Part shown: one piece after another, positions 38,108 to 45,485 of the stretch
How the letters are laid out: every line of letters starts with the position of its first letter
How positions within the stretch are numbered: the first letter of the stretch is position 1
Virus record (IMG/VR): IMGVR_UViG_3300013306_000007
Span: 1-45,485 of that record
Source: a virus
DNA: 45,485 bases
Reading direction: 5' to 3' (one strand)
Made by a program: the position numbers and the translations under genes
The notes under the pieces: model-generated
What the model saw: the letters and a program-made list of their open reading frames with translations, nothing else
Told to the model about the DNA's origin: nothing
Database searches by the model: none

Positions 38108-39595
38108 ATGACACAGGCTATTCCAATTTCACAAGTCGTCACCGTCAACCCCTTGGTTGTGGGCGCAGGTGGCAACGCACTCTCGCTGAATGCGATCTTC
38201 CTAGATCAGAGCCTTACGGTTCCGGTGTCGTCGTTGCTTAGCTTTGCCAGCGTTGATGACGTGTCGACCTACTTCGGTAGCGGCAGTTCTCAGTCATTGC
38301 TGGCGAGCAACTATTTTCTGGGGTTCGATACCAGCACTAAAAAGCCTGACACCTTGTTCTTCGGCGGTTTCGCGGTAACTGCACGAGCTGCATGGCTTCG
38401 CGGCCAATCTCTGGCTGGCGTTACGCTGGCGCAGATCCAGGCTATCTCGGGCACTCTGATTGTTACCATTGACGGCGTTGTGAAGACCGCCGCCGCCCTC
38501 AACCTGAGCGCCGCGTCTAGCTTCACTAACGCTGCCGCCCTGATTACTACTGCTCTCGCCCTGACTGCTGGCGCCGCCTGCACGTGGGATACGACCAGTT
38601 CACGCTTCGTGATTACTTCTGGCACAAGCGGCGCGACTTCGACTATTACTCAGGCGACCGGCACCACTGCTGCGGCTCTTGGCTTGTCTGCCGGCATCCT
38701 GTCGCAAGGCGTGGATATCGACACTCCGTCGTCGGTAATGGATCGCGTGAAAACCCAGGAACAGAACTGGGCCACGTTCATGACGACCTGGGAGCCGAAC
38801 CTTTCCAGCAAGAACAATTTTGCGATCTGGAACAACTCGCAGAATAACCGTTATGCCTACATTGCATGGGATAGCGATGCTGGCTACGCAACCCCGAACA
38901 ATGCTGCGGTGTTCGGCGCCGTGGTCGACACCCTGAATTACGAAGGCACTGTGGTTGTGTATAACACTGCCGCCATCGCAGCTTTCGCTTGTGGCTATGC
39001 CGCCTCGATTGACTGGGCTGCCATCAATGGCCGCGCTACAGCTGCATTCAAGACCCAAAGCGGACTGGCTACTTCGGTCAACACCTTGTCGCTCGCCACC
39101 TCGGTGCTGTCGAACAACGCCAGTTACTACGGCCTATATCAGGCTCCAGGCGCAGGCAATATCTACAGCATCATGTATGACGGCCGCATGAACGGCTCCA
39201 AGTTCAAGTGGGTAGACACCTACCTGAATCAGATCCGCCTGAACTCTCAGCTCGCGCTGGCAATGTTCACCGGCCTGATGGCAGTCAACGCTGCTCCATA
39301 CAACAGCGTAGGCGAGACATTCATCCGCTCTTGGTGCAAGGATCCCACTGATGAGGCCCTGAATAACGGCACCATCCGAATTGGCGTTCCGTTGAGCGCA
39401 ACTCAGGATTCTACGATTGCCGCCCAGGTAGGCTTCAGCATCAAAACCCAGCTTGAAACCCAAGGCAGCTACTTGCAGATTCTTCCCGCCACGGCACAAG
39501 TTCGCGCTGCTCGTCAGTCGCCACCTTGCAAGCTCTGGTATTGTGACGGCGGAGCAATTCAAGTCATCGCCCTCGCCTCTATCGCGATCCTGTAA
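38108..39595 (+). CDS. tail sheath protein (DUF3383)
   Basis: A 495-residue protein from ATG 38108, with GGAG upstream; the longer frame overlaps the neck gene and is rejected. The N-terminus (AIPISQVVTVNPLVVGAGG) and the central WATFMTTWEP and YAYIAWDSDA pieces are typical of DUF3383 contractile sheath subunits. This identifies the phage as a myovirus. Confidence 0.9.
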   Translation: MTQAIPISQVVTVNPLVVGAGGNALSLNAIFLDQSLTVPVSSLLSFASVDDVSTYFGSGSSQSLLASNYFLGFDTSTKKPDTLFFGGFAVTARAAWLRGQSLAGVTLAQIQAISGTLIVTIDGVVKTAAALNLSAASSFTNAAALITTALALTAGAACTWDTTSSRFVITSGTSGATSTITQATGTTAAALGLSAGILSQGVDIDTPSSVMDRVKTQEQNWATFMTTWEPNLSSKNNFAIWNNSQNNRYAYIAWDSDAGYATPNNAAVFGAVVDTLNYEGTVVVYNTAAIAAFACGYAASIDWAAINGRATAAFKTQSGLATSVNTLSLATSVLSNNASYYGLYQAPGAGNIYSIMYDGRMNGSKFKWVDTYLNQIRLNSQLALAMFTGLMAVNAAPYNSVGETFIRSWCKDPTDEALNNGTIRIGVPLSATQDSTIAAQVGFSIKTQLETQGSYLQILPATAQVRAARQSPPCKLWYCDGGAIQVIALASIAIL

Positions 39596-39607
39596 GGAGC
39601 TTACGAA

Positions 39608-40048
39608 ATGGCCGAACGTACAATCACCAGTGCTGACAGCACATTCGTTATCAGCTCTGCGGACTTCGCGCTGGCGGCAACGATCATTGAGGGCTACGCA
39701 GCTGACGCTGCGTTCGCCATGGATAACGCTGACTCAGCTGAAACCTCGCTGGGTGTCGATGGCAAGCTGTCTGCTGGCTGGGTTCCTCGCAGCTACAACC
39801 AGACGATCACTTTGCAGCCGGACAGCCCAAGCCGTCCGATCTTTGACGGCATCGTCGCTGCTCAGGATGCTGGCCGCACGGTGTACCGCCTGAATGGCGT
39901 TATCACGCTTCCAGGCAACCAGTACAGTCACAGCCTTAGCCGTGGCGTGCTGAAGAACTACAGCGCCATGGCGAACGCCCAGAAGATCCTCCAGCCAGTC
40001 ACCTTCGTGATTGAATGGGAAAAGGTTCTGCCGGTTCCGCTGGGCTGA
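39608..40048 (+). CDS. tail tube protein (DUF3277)
   Basis: A 146-residue protein immediately after the sheath gene with AAGGAG before the ATG. The DUF3277 family (ADAAFAMDNADSAETSLGVDG-like; YNQTITLQPDSPS; AQKILQPVTFVIEWEKVLP) forms the inner tube of DUF3383 myoviruses. Confidence 0.88.
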   Translation: MAERTITSADSTFVISSADFALAATIIEGYAADAAFAMDNADSAETSLGVDGKLSAGWVPRSYNQTITLQPDSPSRPIFDGIVAAQDAGRTVYRLNGVITLPGNQYSHSLSRGVLKNYSAMANAQKILQPVTFVIEWEKVLPVPLG

Positions 40049-40075
40049 TTCACCACTTAAACGACAGGAGTATTT

Positions 40076-40468
40076 ATGGCGCGTCGCACAAAAGTAGTAG
40101 TTATTGATGACCCGAAAAGCCGTGACCATGGAAAGCAATTCATGGTCACGGAAATGGATGCGGAGTCTGCCGAGTGGTGGGCTATCCGCGTTCTTCAAGG
40201 GTTACTGGGTAGCGATGCCGATATTGATATTTCAGCCCCGCTCTCTCAGCTGGCCAAATTCGCTTTCATCGGTCTGGCCAAGATGCCTGCCGCTCAACTC
40301 AAGCCGCTTATGGATGAGATGAAGCCGTGCATCAAGGTTTTGCTGCCTGACGGCAAGACGACTCGCGATATACTGGCCTCGGACATCGAAGAAATCTTTA
40401 CCTGGCTGGAGCTGCGCAAGGAAGTGTTTGGGGTTCTTACCGGTTTTTTCGGGAGCGGCGAAGAGTAG
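40076..40468 (+). CDS. tail assembly chaperone, unshifted (G-like)
   Basis: A 130-residue protein with GACAGGAG upstream. Helical body (SAEWWAIRVLQGLLG; LSQLAKFAFIGLAK) ending just after a slippery T TTT TTC. As in lambda G, most ribosomes should stop here and a minority shift into the T-like frame. Wraps the tape measure during tail assembly. Confidence 0.85.
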   Translation: MARRTKVVVIDDPKSRDHGKQFMVTEMDAESAEWWAIRVLQGLLGSDADIDISAPLSQLAKFAFIGLAKMPAAQLKPLMDEMKPCIKVLLPDGKTTRDILASDIEEIFTWLELRKEVFGVLTGFFGSGEE

Positions 40469-40677
40469 ATTGGCCGCTTAAAGCGCCAAGCAAGCATGCC
40501 GGGGATCTGATCGCTTACACGAACACCCCCGGCATTATTGCGACACTCGTATCAGCTGGGCTCGCCACCCTTCACGAACTTCAGACGGTCTACGGCCCGA
40601 ATGATGCTTATCAGATGCTTGAAATCCATCTAATCGACCAGCACAACAGAGGCGTCATAAATGGCAACGGTAATTGA
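40076..40677 (+). CDS. tail assembly chaperone, -1 frameshift product (GT-like)
   Basis: At 40444-40450 the heptamer T TTT TTC is in the zero frame. A 6-bp stem AGCGGC/GCCGCT begins three bases later. After a -1 shift the frame stays open for 75 codons to TGA 40677, giving about 200 residues. The extension (DWPLKAPSKHAGDLIAYTNT; TLHELQTVYGPNDAYQML) looks like a real protein and overlaps the tape-measure start, the standard G/GT arrangement. Confidence 0.82.
40444..40474 (+). promoter_or_regulatory. -1 ribosomal frameshift site
   Basis: Slippery heptamer T TTT TTC (40444-40450) followed by a short AGCGGC/GCCGCT hairpin. A second, larger ATGCCGGGG/CCCCGGCAT stem lies downstream near 40496-40537. 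Confidence 0.8.
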
Positions 40678-42424
40678 CTCTCTCGTTGTAAAGCTTGGTC
40701 TTGACTCATCCGATTTCGAACGCGGCGAAAAGCAAGTTGCTGCGGGGCTGGACGATACCCGGAAAAGCACGGAGCGAGTAGGCAAAGATATTGCCGCAAA
40801 CGGCAAGAAGGCTGCCGAGTTCTTCGGTCAGTTGCAAAGTGCCGCCCTGAAGTTCTTCGCTGTGCTGACTGTCGGCAGAGGCATGGCAGACTTCACGCGC
40901 ACCATCGTTGGTGGTGGCGCTCAGCTTGATCGGATGGCTACCCGACTCAACACTAGCGCCGACACTCTGTCGCGCTGGCAGGGTGCGGTCAGGCAGTCTG
41001 GCGGCACTGGAGAAGGCCTGCTCAATACCCTGCAAGGCCTAAGCAATGAGATGACGCAGATCGCCATAACCGGCGAGTCATCGCTTATCCCGATGCTTGG
41101 TTTTCTCGGTGTATCGCTCAAGGACAGCAACGGAAAGGCCAAAACCGCTGTCGAGCTGCTGAAGGACATTGGCGAGGCTGCTAATGCCAAAATTCCAGGC
41201 GCTGCCAATCGCTTCAACATCCTGCAATCAATGGGGATTGATGAAGGCACGATCAACCTGCTGATGAAGGGTTCGGCTGAGCGTGATCGGTTGCTTTCAT
41301 CTCAGAAAGGGTTCTCTGATGCTGATGCCAAGGCAGCCAGGGAAGCCCAAGAGAAGTGGGAAGGCGTCAAACTCCAGATTGAGCGGACCAGTCAGGCTAT
41401 CGTAATAAAAATGCTGCCCGTGCTTGAGCGACTATCTCAGGCGATGTTGAGGTTTGCAGATGTGGCTGTCCCCGCGCTTATTCAGATAGGCAATGTACTC
41501 GGCGACCTCGACGATAAGACGCATGGCTGGTCTACAGCACTACTCGGAGTACTGGCAACTCTGCGCCTGATTGGTGGCGCAGGCGTATTGTCCGGCATCA
41601 CTCGACTGGCCGGCAGCCTTGGAGGCGTCATTGCTGCTGCGTTGCTGCTCAAGGGTGACGAATCTGAAAGCACCGCAAAGGCCAAGGATCTGTCCGGGCA
41701 GGCCATGTCTGGTGACCGAGAGGCCGCCGTAAAACTTGCACGCACTCAGCTTGGGAATCAGTGGTGGCGCACGGCTTTCGGCGGCAAGGTTTCCGAGGAA
41801 GAAGTGCAGCAGCGCGCCGATTCCATTATGCGTGGCGAGCAAGGTGGGAGCGTTCCAGTACCGCAGGCCAATCCATCTGGTGCGCCGCGACCTGGCGCTA
41901 GCCGTGCAGAGCGCAACAACAACCCTGGAAACCTAGAATACCGTGGGCAAACCGGCGCCGTACCGGAGGAAGGATCGGGGCGCTTCGCTAAATTCGGCAG
42001 CGCCTCGGAAGGCGTGTCAGCTCTCGTCAAGCAATTACAGCGCTACGCCAGTCGAGGCATTGACAGCCTAGACAAGATCGTCGCCAAGTATGCGCCGCCG
42101 AACGAGAACGATACCAAGGCTTATATCGACGCGCTGTCGCAAAAACTCGGGGTAGCTCCGAGTGAAAAGCTTGATTTGACCAATCAAGATACCCTGTCGA
42201 CTCTCGTCAAAGGCATCAGTCGTCACGAAGCTGGAAGCGACTTCCTGAGCAATCAGGACGTGCTCTCCGGAATTCAGCGTGCAGGCGTTGGCGGCAGCGG
42301 TCAGTCACCTGGCAACATCTCAATTGGTGAAGTAAAAGTGTACACTCAGGCGCAAGATGCGAATGGGATTGCCCGCGACATGCGAGGCGCGATCATCCGC
42401 CAAGCCGATACAGGGATTAGATAA
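40661..42424 (+). CDS. tail tape measure protein with muralytic C-terminal domain
   Basis: A 587-residue protein. Residues 1-330 are the helical tape-measure part, with an N-terminal IDSLVVKLGLDSSDFERG start and a hydrophobic stretch (about 290-330). From residue 418 there is RNNNPGNLEYRGQ, then SEGVSALVKQLQRYA, KYAPPNENDTKAY and ISRHEAGSD, closely parallel to the endolysin at 5883. The domain probably cuts peptidoglycan at DNA entry. Short for a tape measure, consistent with a short tail. Confidence 0.88.
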   Translation: MATVIDSLVVKLGLDSSDFERGEKQVAAGLDDTRKSTERVGKDIAANGKKAAEFFGQLQSAALKFFAVLTVGRGMADFTRTIVGGGAQLDRMATRLNTSADTLSRWQGAVRQSGGTGEGLLNTLQGLSNEMTQIAITGESSLIPMLGFLGVSLKDSNGKAKTAVELLKDIGEAANAKIPGAANRFNILQSMGIDEGTINLLMKGSAERDRLLSSQKGFSDADAKAAREAQEKWEGVKLQIERTSQAIVIKMLPVLERLSQAMLRFADVAVPALIQIGNVLGDLDDKTHGWSTALLGVLATLRLIGGAGVLSGITRLAGSLGGVIAAALLLKGDESESTAKAKDLSGQAMSGDREAAVKLARTQLGNQWWRTAFGGKVSEEEVQQRADSIMRGEQGGSVPVPQANPSGAPRPGASRAERNNNPGNLEYRGQTGAVPEEGSGRFAKFGSASEGVSALVKQLQRYASRGIDSLDKIVAKYAPPNENDTKAYIDALSQKLGVAPSEKLDLTNQDTLSTLVKGISRHEAGSDFLSNQDVLSGIQRAGVGGSGQSPGNISIGEVKVYTQAQDANGIARDMRGAIIRQADTGIR

Positions 42425-43033
42425 ATGGCCATTCCTGGCGTACCAAACCTGCTGCGAAATGCACCGAAGGCCATCGGCATCACGTTGCTAGGCAATCTCG
42501 CCTCGGCAGTATGGAACTTTCTGTTTCCAGGGCCGACATGGGGCGTGTTCAAGGTCGGAACTGCTGATCCGGCAATTGTCGTCAGCAGTGTTGTCGAGCA
42601 GGATATCTCTGCTGAATCGCGGGCCTCCGACTACATCATCCAATCTGGCAGCTTCACGAACTACAACAAGGTTCAGACGCCAAACATAATCACTATTCGC
42701 ATGACCCGTGATGGCAATGAAGCGAGTCGGCAAGAATTTCTGCAATGGCTTGATACCAACATCGCCGCCACCAGCCTATTCGACGTTCTGTCACCAGAAT
42801 TCCGCTATCCAAATGTGACGCTGGTCGGTTATCGCATGAGCCGCTCAGCAAGGTCTGGTGCCGCGATGATCGTGGCTGACTGCCTGTTCCAAGCGATTCG
42901 CGAAAGGCCTGGGATTTTTAGTTCGACCATCATCGCGGATCCTGGCAATCAACCGTCGACGCCAACCGTCAGGGTCTACCCTGCTCCACCAGATAAACCG
43001 CTGGATGTCGGAGGCCCAATCATATGGCAGTAA
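42425..43033 (+). CDS. baseplate hub-associated tail protein
   Basis: A 202-residue protein starting at the base after the tape-measure stop. The DYIIQSGSFTNYNKVQTPNIITIRMTRDG segment resembles distal-tail or hub adaptor proteins downstream of tape measures in DUF3383 phages. Ends with a Pro-rich tail. Overlaps the next gene by 10 bases. Confidence 0.7.
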   Translation: MAIPGVPNLLRNAPKAIGITLLGNLASAVWNFLFPGPTWGVFKVGTADPAIVVSSVVEQDISAESRASDYIIQSGSFTNYNKVQTPNIITIRMTRDGNEASRQEFLQWLDTNIAATSLFDVLSPEFRYPNVTLVGYRMSRSARSGAAMIVADCLFQAIRERPGIFSSTIIADPGNQPSTPTVRVYPAPPDKPLDVGGPIIWQ

Positions 43034-43323
43034 CCATTGTTCCGCTGAAGGCCATCCCTTCGCAGTCGGTCAACGTGATCCTTGCTGGCCAACCATGTGG
43101 CATTGCCCTTCGTCAGATCGGTGGCAGGCAATATTTGAGCCTGAGCCTGAATGGCACAGCCATCTGCCAGAACATCCTTGTGGTCAATCGATCCGCCATC
43201 GTGCGCGCCGCGTATACTGGGTTCGTTGGCGATCTTGCCGCTGTTGATACTCAAGGGGATGAAGCCCCTGAATACACTGGATGGGGAACGAGATGGGTTC
43301 TAGCTTTCAACGACGCAATCTGA
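43024..43323 (+). CDS. baseplate plug-like protein
   Basis: A 99-residue protein with the PLKAIPSQSVNVILAGQPCGIALRQ start and YTGWGTRWVLAF end of the small baseplate plug family (DUF6983 type). Sits between hub genes as in related myoviruses. Overlaps its neighbours at both ends. Confidence 0.7.
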   Translation: MAVTIVPLKAIPSQSVNVILAGQPCGIALRQIGGRQYLSLSLNGTAICQNILVVNRSAIVRAAYTGFVGDLAAVDTQGDEAPEYTGWGTRWVLAFNDAI

Positions 43324-44180
43324 GGTTTACGTTTCAGCTAGCCACCGGCACTTTCATCAAGGAAGGCAGCCCGGATAACCTAGTCGTTGATGGGTTCCGT
43401 GCGCAGGTTGAGATCGATGCGCCTGGCGGATACGAGTTCGCTACCTGCCGAGTCAATATCTTTGGCCTTGAGCGCTTCGTCATGGAGCGCCTGACCGTCA
43501 TCAACTATCAGAACCTCGATTACATGCGCAACAGCATCCAGATCGAAGCGACTGATGATGAGGGGCAATTCTCATCGATCTTCCTGGGCGAGATCTATAT
43601 TGCTCAGGCTGATTATACTGGCGCGCCAGATGTAGCCTTTGTGATTGAGGCTCGAGCAGGTCTGATCGGATCGCTGGCCCCATCTCCATCGGCATCATAT
43701 CCGGGACCGCAAAAGGTCAGCATCATCATGGAGCGACTGGCCACAGAGCTTCAGGTTCGCCTTGAGAACAACGGAGTCGATTCCACCGTGACCGATATGT
43801 CAATGGTTGGGAGTCCGCTTCACAAAGTGCAGACTCTCGCCGAGGCGGCCAGGATTCAATATTGGTATCTGCCGGAAGAAGGCGTGCTAGCTATTGCGCC
43901 CAGAGGAACAGCTAGACAGAGCGAGCCAGTCCTTTACGACTACACCAACGGCGTAGTTGGCTGGCCATCCAAAGTGCATAACGGCATCATTTTCACCGCC
44001 CTGTTCAATCCGTCTGCATTTCATGGCTGCAAGATCATGATGGAGTCCGAAGTTTCCTCGTGTAATGGCGAGTGGTACATTATCAGCATGTCCCATCGAC
44101 TTGATTCTGAAACACCTGGCGGCGCATGGTTCACTCACTTCACCGCAACGCCTGAAGGCACATTCCTCGGAGGCCAGTAA
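43293..44180 (+). CDS. baseplate hub protein
   Basis: About 295 residues. ATG 43293 has GGGGA five bases upstream and is preferred over 43281. The strand-rich protein (RRNLRFTFQLATGTF; YEFATCRVNIFGLERFVMERL) resembles hub proteins of the gp27-like fold. The stop shares TAATG with the spike gene. Assigned by position and pattern. Confidence 0.72.
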   Translation: MGSSFQRRNLRFTFQLATGTFIKEGSPDNLVVDGFRAQVEIDAPGGYEFATCRVNIFGLERFVMERLTVINYQNLDYMRNSIQIEATDDEGQFSSIFLGEIYIAQADYTGAPDVAFVIEARAGLIGSLAPSPSASYPGPQKVSIIMERLATELQVRLENNGVDSTVTDMSMVGSPLHKVQTLAEAARIQYWYLPEEGVLAIAPRGTARQSEPVLYDYTNGVVGWPSKVHNGIIFTALFNPSAFHGCKIMMESEVSSCNGEWYIISMSHRLDSETPGGAWFTHFTATPEGTFLGGQ

Positions 44181-44872
44181 TGCCTGTTGATATCGGCCAA
44201 TATTACGGTCAGACCGAACCGACAACCGGCAGTGGTGACTGGAATTCTCGTCGCTTCGAAATCAACCAGCAGATAATGAACTTGAACACGAATATCCCCG
44301 TTCAGGTGCTGCGAGTTAATGGCGTCGGCGTGGATCCGGTTGGTTTCGTTGATGTTCTGGTGCTGGTCAGCCAAGTGACCGGCGACGACATGACAGTGGA
44401 CAACCTTGAGATTCCCAATGTCCCATACATGCGCCTGCAGGGCGGCGCCAACGCTGTGATCATCGATCCAGAAGTGGGCGACATCGGCATAGGCAGCTTT
44501 TGCAGTCGAGACATCAGCGCCGTGAAGAATGCGAGAAAGGCCGCGCCACCTGGCAGTCGCAGAGCCTACAACTTCAGTGATTGCATGTACTCGGGAGGTT
44601 TCCTGAATGCGGCGCCAACCCAATACATCCAGTTCACTGCTGGAGGAATTTTGGTACATAGTCCGACGAAGGTTAGGGCTGAGGCCCCGACCGTCCAGAT
44701 CGACGGCACAGCGGTGCAGGTCGGCGATGTAGAAAGCACGCTACGCAAGCTCATTGATGAGCGCCTGATAGCATTGTTCAATGCTCACGTACACGCATCG
44801 GCTGGCGCTGGAGTTCCGACAGTCCCTCTAACCCTGGCGACCGTAGCCACAACCATCACGCAGGCAAACTGA
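44180..44872 (+). CDS. baseplate spike, Gp138 N-terminal domain
   Basis: A 230-residue protein: N-terminal OB-fold Gp138_N-like part (RRFEINQQIMNLNTNIPVQVLRV; DIGIGSFCSRDISAVK), a beta-helical middle and a C-terminal NAHVHASAGAGVP, where the HxH motif can bind iron at the needle tip. This is the membrane-piercing spike. Couples to the next gene by TGATG. Confidence 0.85.
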   Translation: MPVDIGQYYGQTEPTTGSGDWNSRRFEINQQIMNLNTNIPVQVLRVNGVGVDPVGFVDVLVLVSQVTGDDMTVDNLEIPNVPYMRLQGGANAVIIDPEVGDIGIGSFCSRDISAVKNARKAAPPGSRRAYNFSDCMYSGGFLNAAPTQYIQFTAGGILVHSPTKVRAEAPTVQIDGTAVQVGDVESTLRKLIDERLIALFNAHVHASAGAGVPTVPLTLATVATTITQAN

Positions 44873-45213
44873 TGTCGACTCTCTACCTTGATCCTGTCGC
44901 CTGGGACTTGACGCTTGATGCATCGCATAGCATCGCGTTAGCTCTGCCGCCATATGAGCAGGCTCAGTCAGTGGCTAATGCCTGCCGTCTCTGGAAAGGT
45001 GAGGCGCCATACAACACTGATCGCGGCATCCCTTATGAAACCAGCGTGCTTGGCCAGCAACCGCCAGCTCGTGTTCTGGCCGGCTGGTATGAAGGAGAGG
45101 CTTTGTCCGTGTCAAAGATCTCGACAGCCAATGCGGTGTTACAATATTCAGATCGCGCCCTGACCGGCCAAATCCAATGCACGCTTGACGACGGAACCGT
45201 GATCAATGTCTAA
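44872..45213 (+). CDS. gp25-like baseplate wedge protein
   Basis: A 113-residue protein with the gpW/gp25 lysozyme-like wedge pattern (LALPPYEQAQSVANACRLWKGE; NTDRGIPYETSVLGQ). Located between spike and baseplate J as in P2-like and other contractile tails. Overlaps the J start by 8 bases. Confidence 0.85.
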   Translation: MSTLYLDPVAWDLTLDASHSIALALPPYEQAQSVANACRLWKGEAPYNTDRGIPYETSVLGQQPPARVLAGWYEGEALSVSKISTANAVLQYSDRALTGQIQCTLDDGTVINV

Positions 45214-45485
45214 CGTACCCGCCATTCAGATCACGCCAACTGGCGTCGTAACTCCTGACTCCGTGACGATCAGGGCTGGCGTACTTGCCGATGAGAACCT
45301 CGCATTTGGCGGCGAGCTGGACATTGTCACGCCGTCTACTCCACAGGCATATCTGGCTGATCAGCTAACCGACAATATCAGCGGAGCGAATGCTGGAATT
45401 GCCTATTTTGTTTCGCAGGTAGATCCAGCGACATCAGAAGGCCGCATTCAGGAGGCTATCGGGCGCATCTATTTCATGGATCGCA
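45206..45485 (+). CDS. baseplate J-like protein (5' part, continues at base 3)
   Basis: ATG 45206 overlaps the gp25-like stop. The frame (SNVPAIQITPTGVVTPDSV...) is open to the end of the window and continues in phase at base 3 through the shared 123 bases. About 53 codons precede the repeat. Confidence 0.92.
   Translation, partial: MSNVPAIQITPTGVVTPDSVTIRAGVLADENLAFGGELDIVTPSTPQAYLADQLTDNISGANAGIAYFVSQVDPATSEGRIQEAIGRIYFMDR
45363..45485. repeat. terminal direct repeat, right copy (assembly overlap)
   Basis: Identical to bases 1-123; see the left copy. Removing one copy closes a circle of about 45,362 bp. Confidence 0.95.

Overview
The window is the essentially complete genome of a contractile-tailed (myovirus-type) bacteriophage, assembled as a circle and cut inside a gene. 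The last 123 bases (45363-45485) repeat the first 123 (1-123), and the baseplate J-like gene runs off the right end and continues in frame at the left end, so the unique genome is about 45,362 bp. Gene families (DUF551, HTPGPW-type small proteins, Rz/Rz1 spanins, DUF2213/DUF2184/DUF3383/DUF3277 virion proteins) point to a gammaproteobacterial host, plausibly Pseudomonas-like. The host is an inference. No integrase, transposase or canonical tRNA gene was recognised.

Layout. 1-6686 (+): end of the baseplate J gene, DUF2612 baseplate/tail protein, glycine-rich tail fibre and its chaperone, several membrane proteins, a virion protein, then holin, endolysin and nested Rz/Rz1, closed by a terminator. 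6713-24948 (-): the early region, about 35 mostly small genes with ATGA/GTGA overlaps. It encodes DNA metabolism (DUF3987 protein, DEAD/DEAH helicase, VRR-NUC-like nuclease, RecE-like exonuclease carrying a SAP motif, Sak4-like recombinase ATPase, ParB-like protein). It is interrupted at 16100-17397 by a rightward pair: a regulator with two tandem HTH repeats and a DnaG-type primase. 25068-26420 has no convincing protein gene. It holds an iteron-like cluster of TGTGCYC repeats with an AT-rich stretch (candidate origin), then a promoter, about 850 nt of densely structured sequence with two tRNA-like domains, and a strong intrinsic terminator, that is, a candidate giant non-coding RNA. 26436-45485 (+): GIY-YIG endonuclease, terminase, portal, MuF, a small accessory cassette with an early-type promoter, then head, neck, sheath, tube, frameshifted tail chaperone, tape measure and baseplate.

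Regulation. A 16-bp element, consensus TTGAYATAGTKATTAT, occurs about nine to ten times. Most copies supply the -35 of a sigma70-like promoter, with an imperfect palindrome (ATARTNAYTAT) covering the -35/spacer. Copies stand at the head of seven leftward early modules, the structured RNA and the accessory cassette among the late genes. One copy lies between overlapping divergent promoters at the tandem-HTH regulator, which makes that protein the obvious candidate for the cognate repressor. The most novel items are the large structured RNA (compare GOLLD/ROOL-class RNAs), this dispersed promoter-operator regulon, and the iteron cluster next to the RNA.
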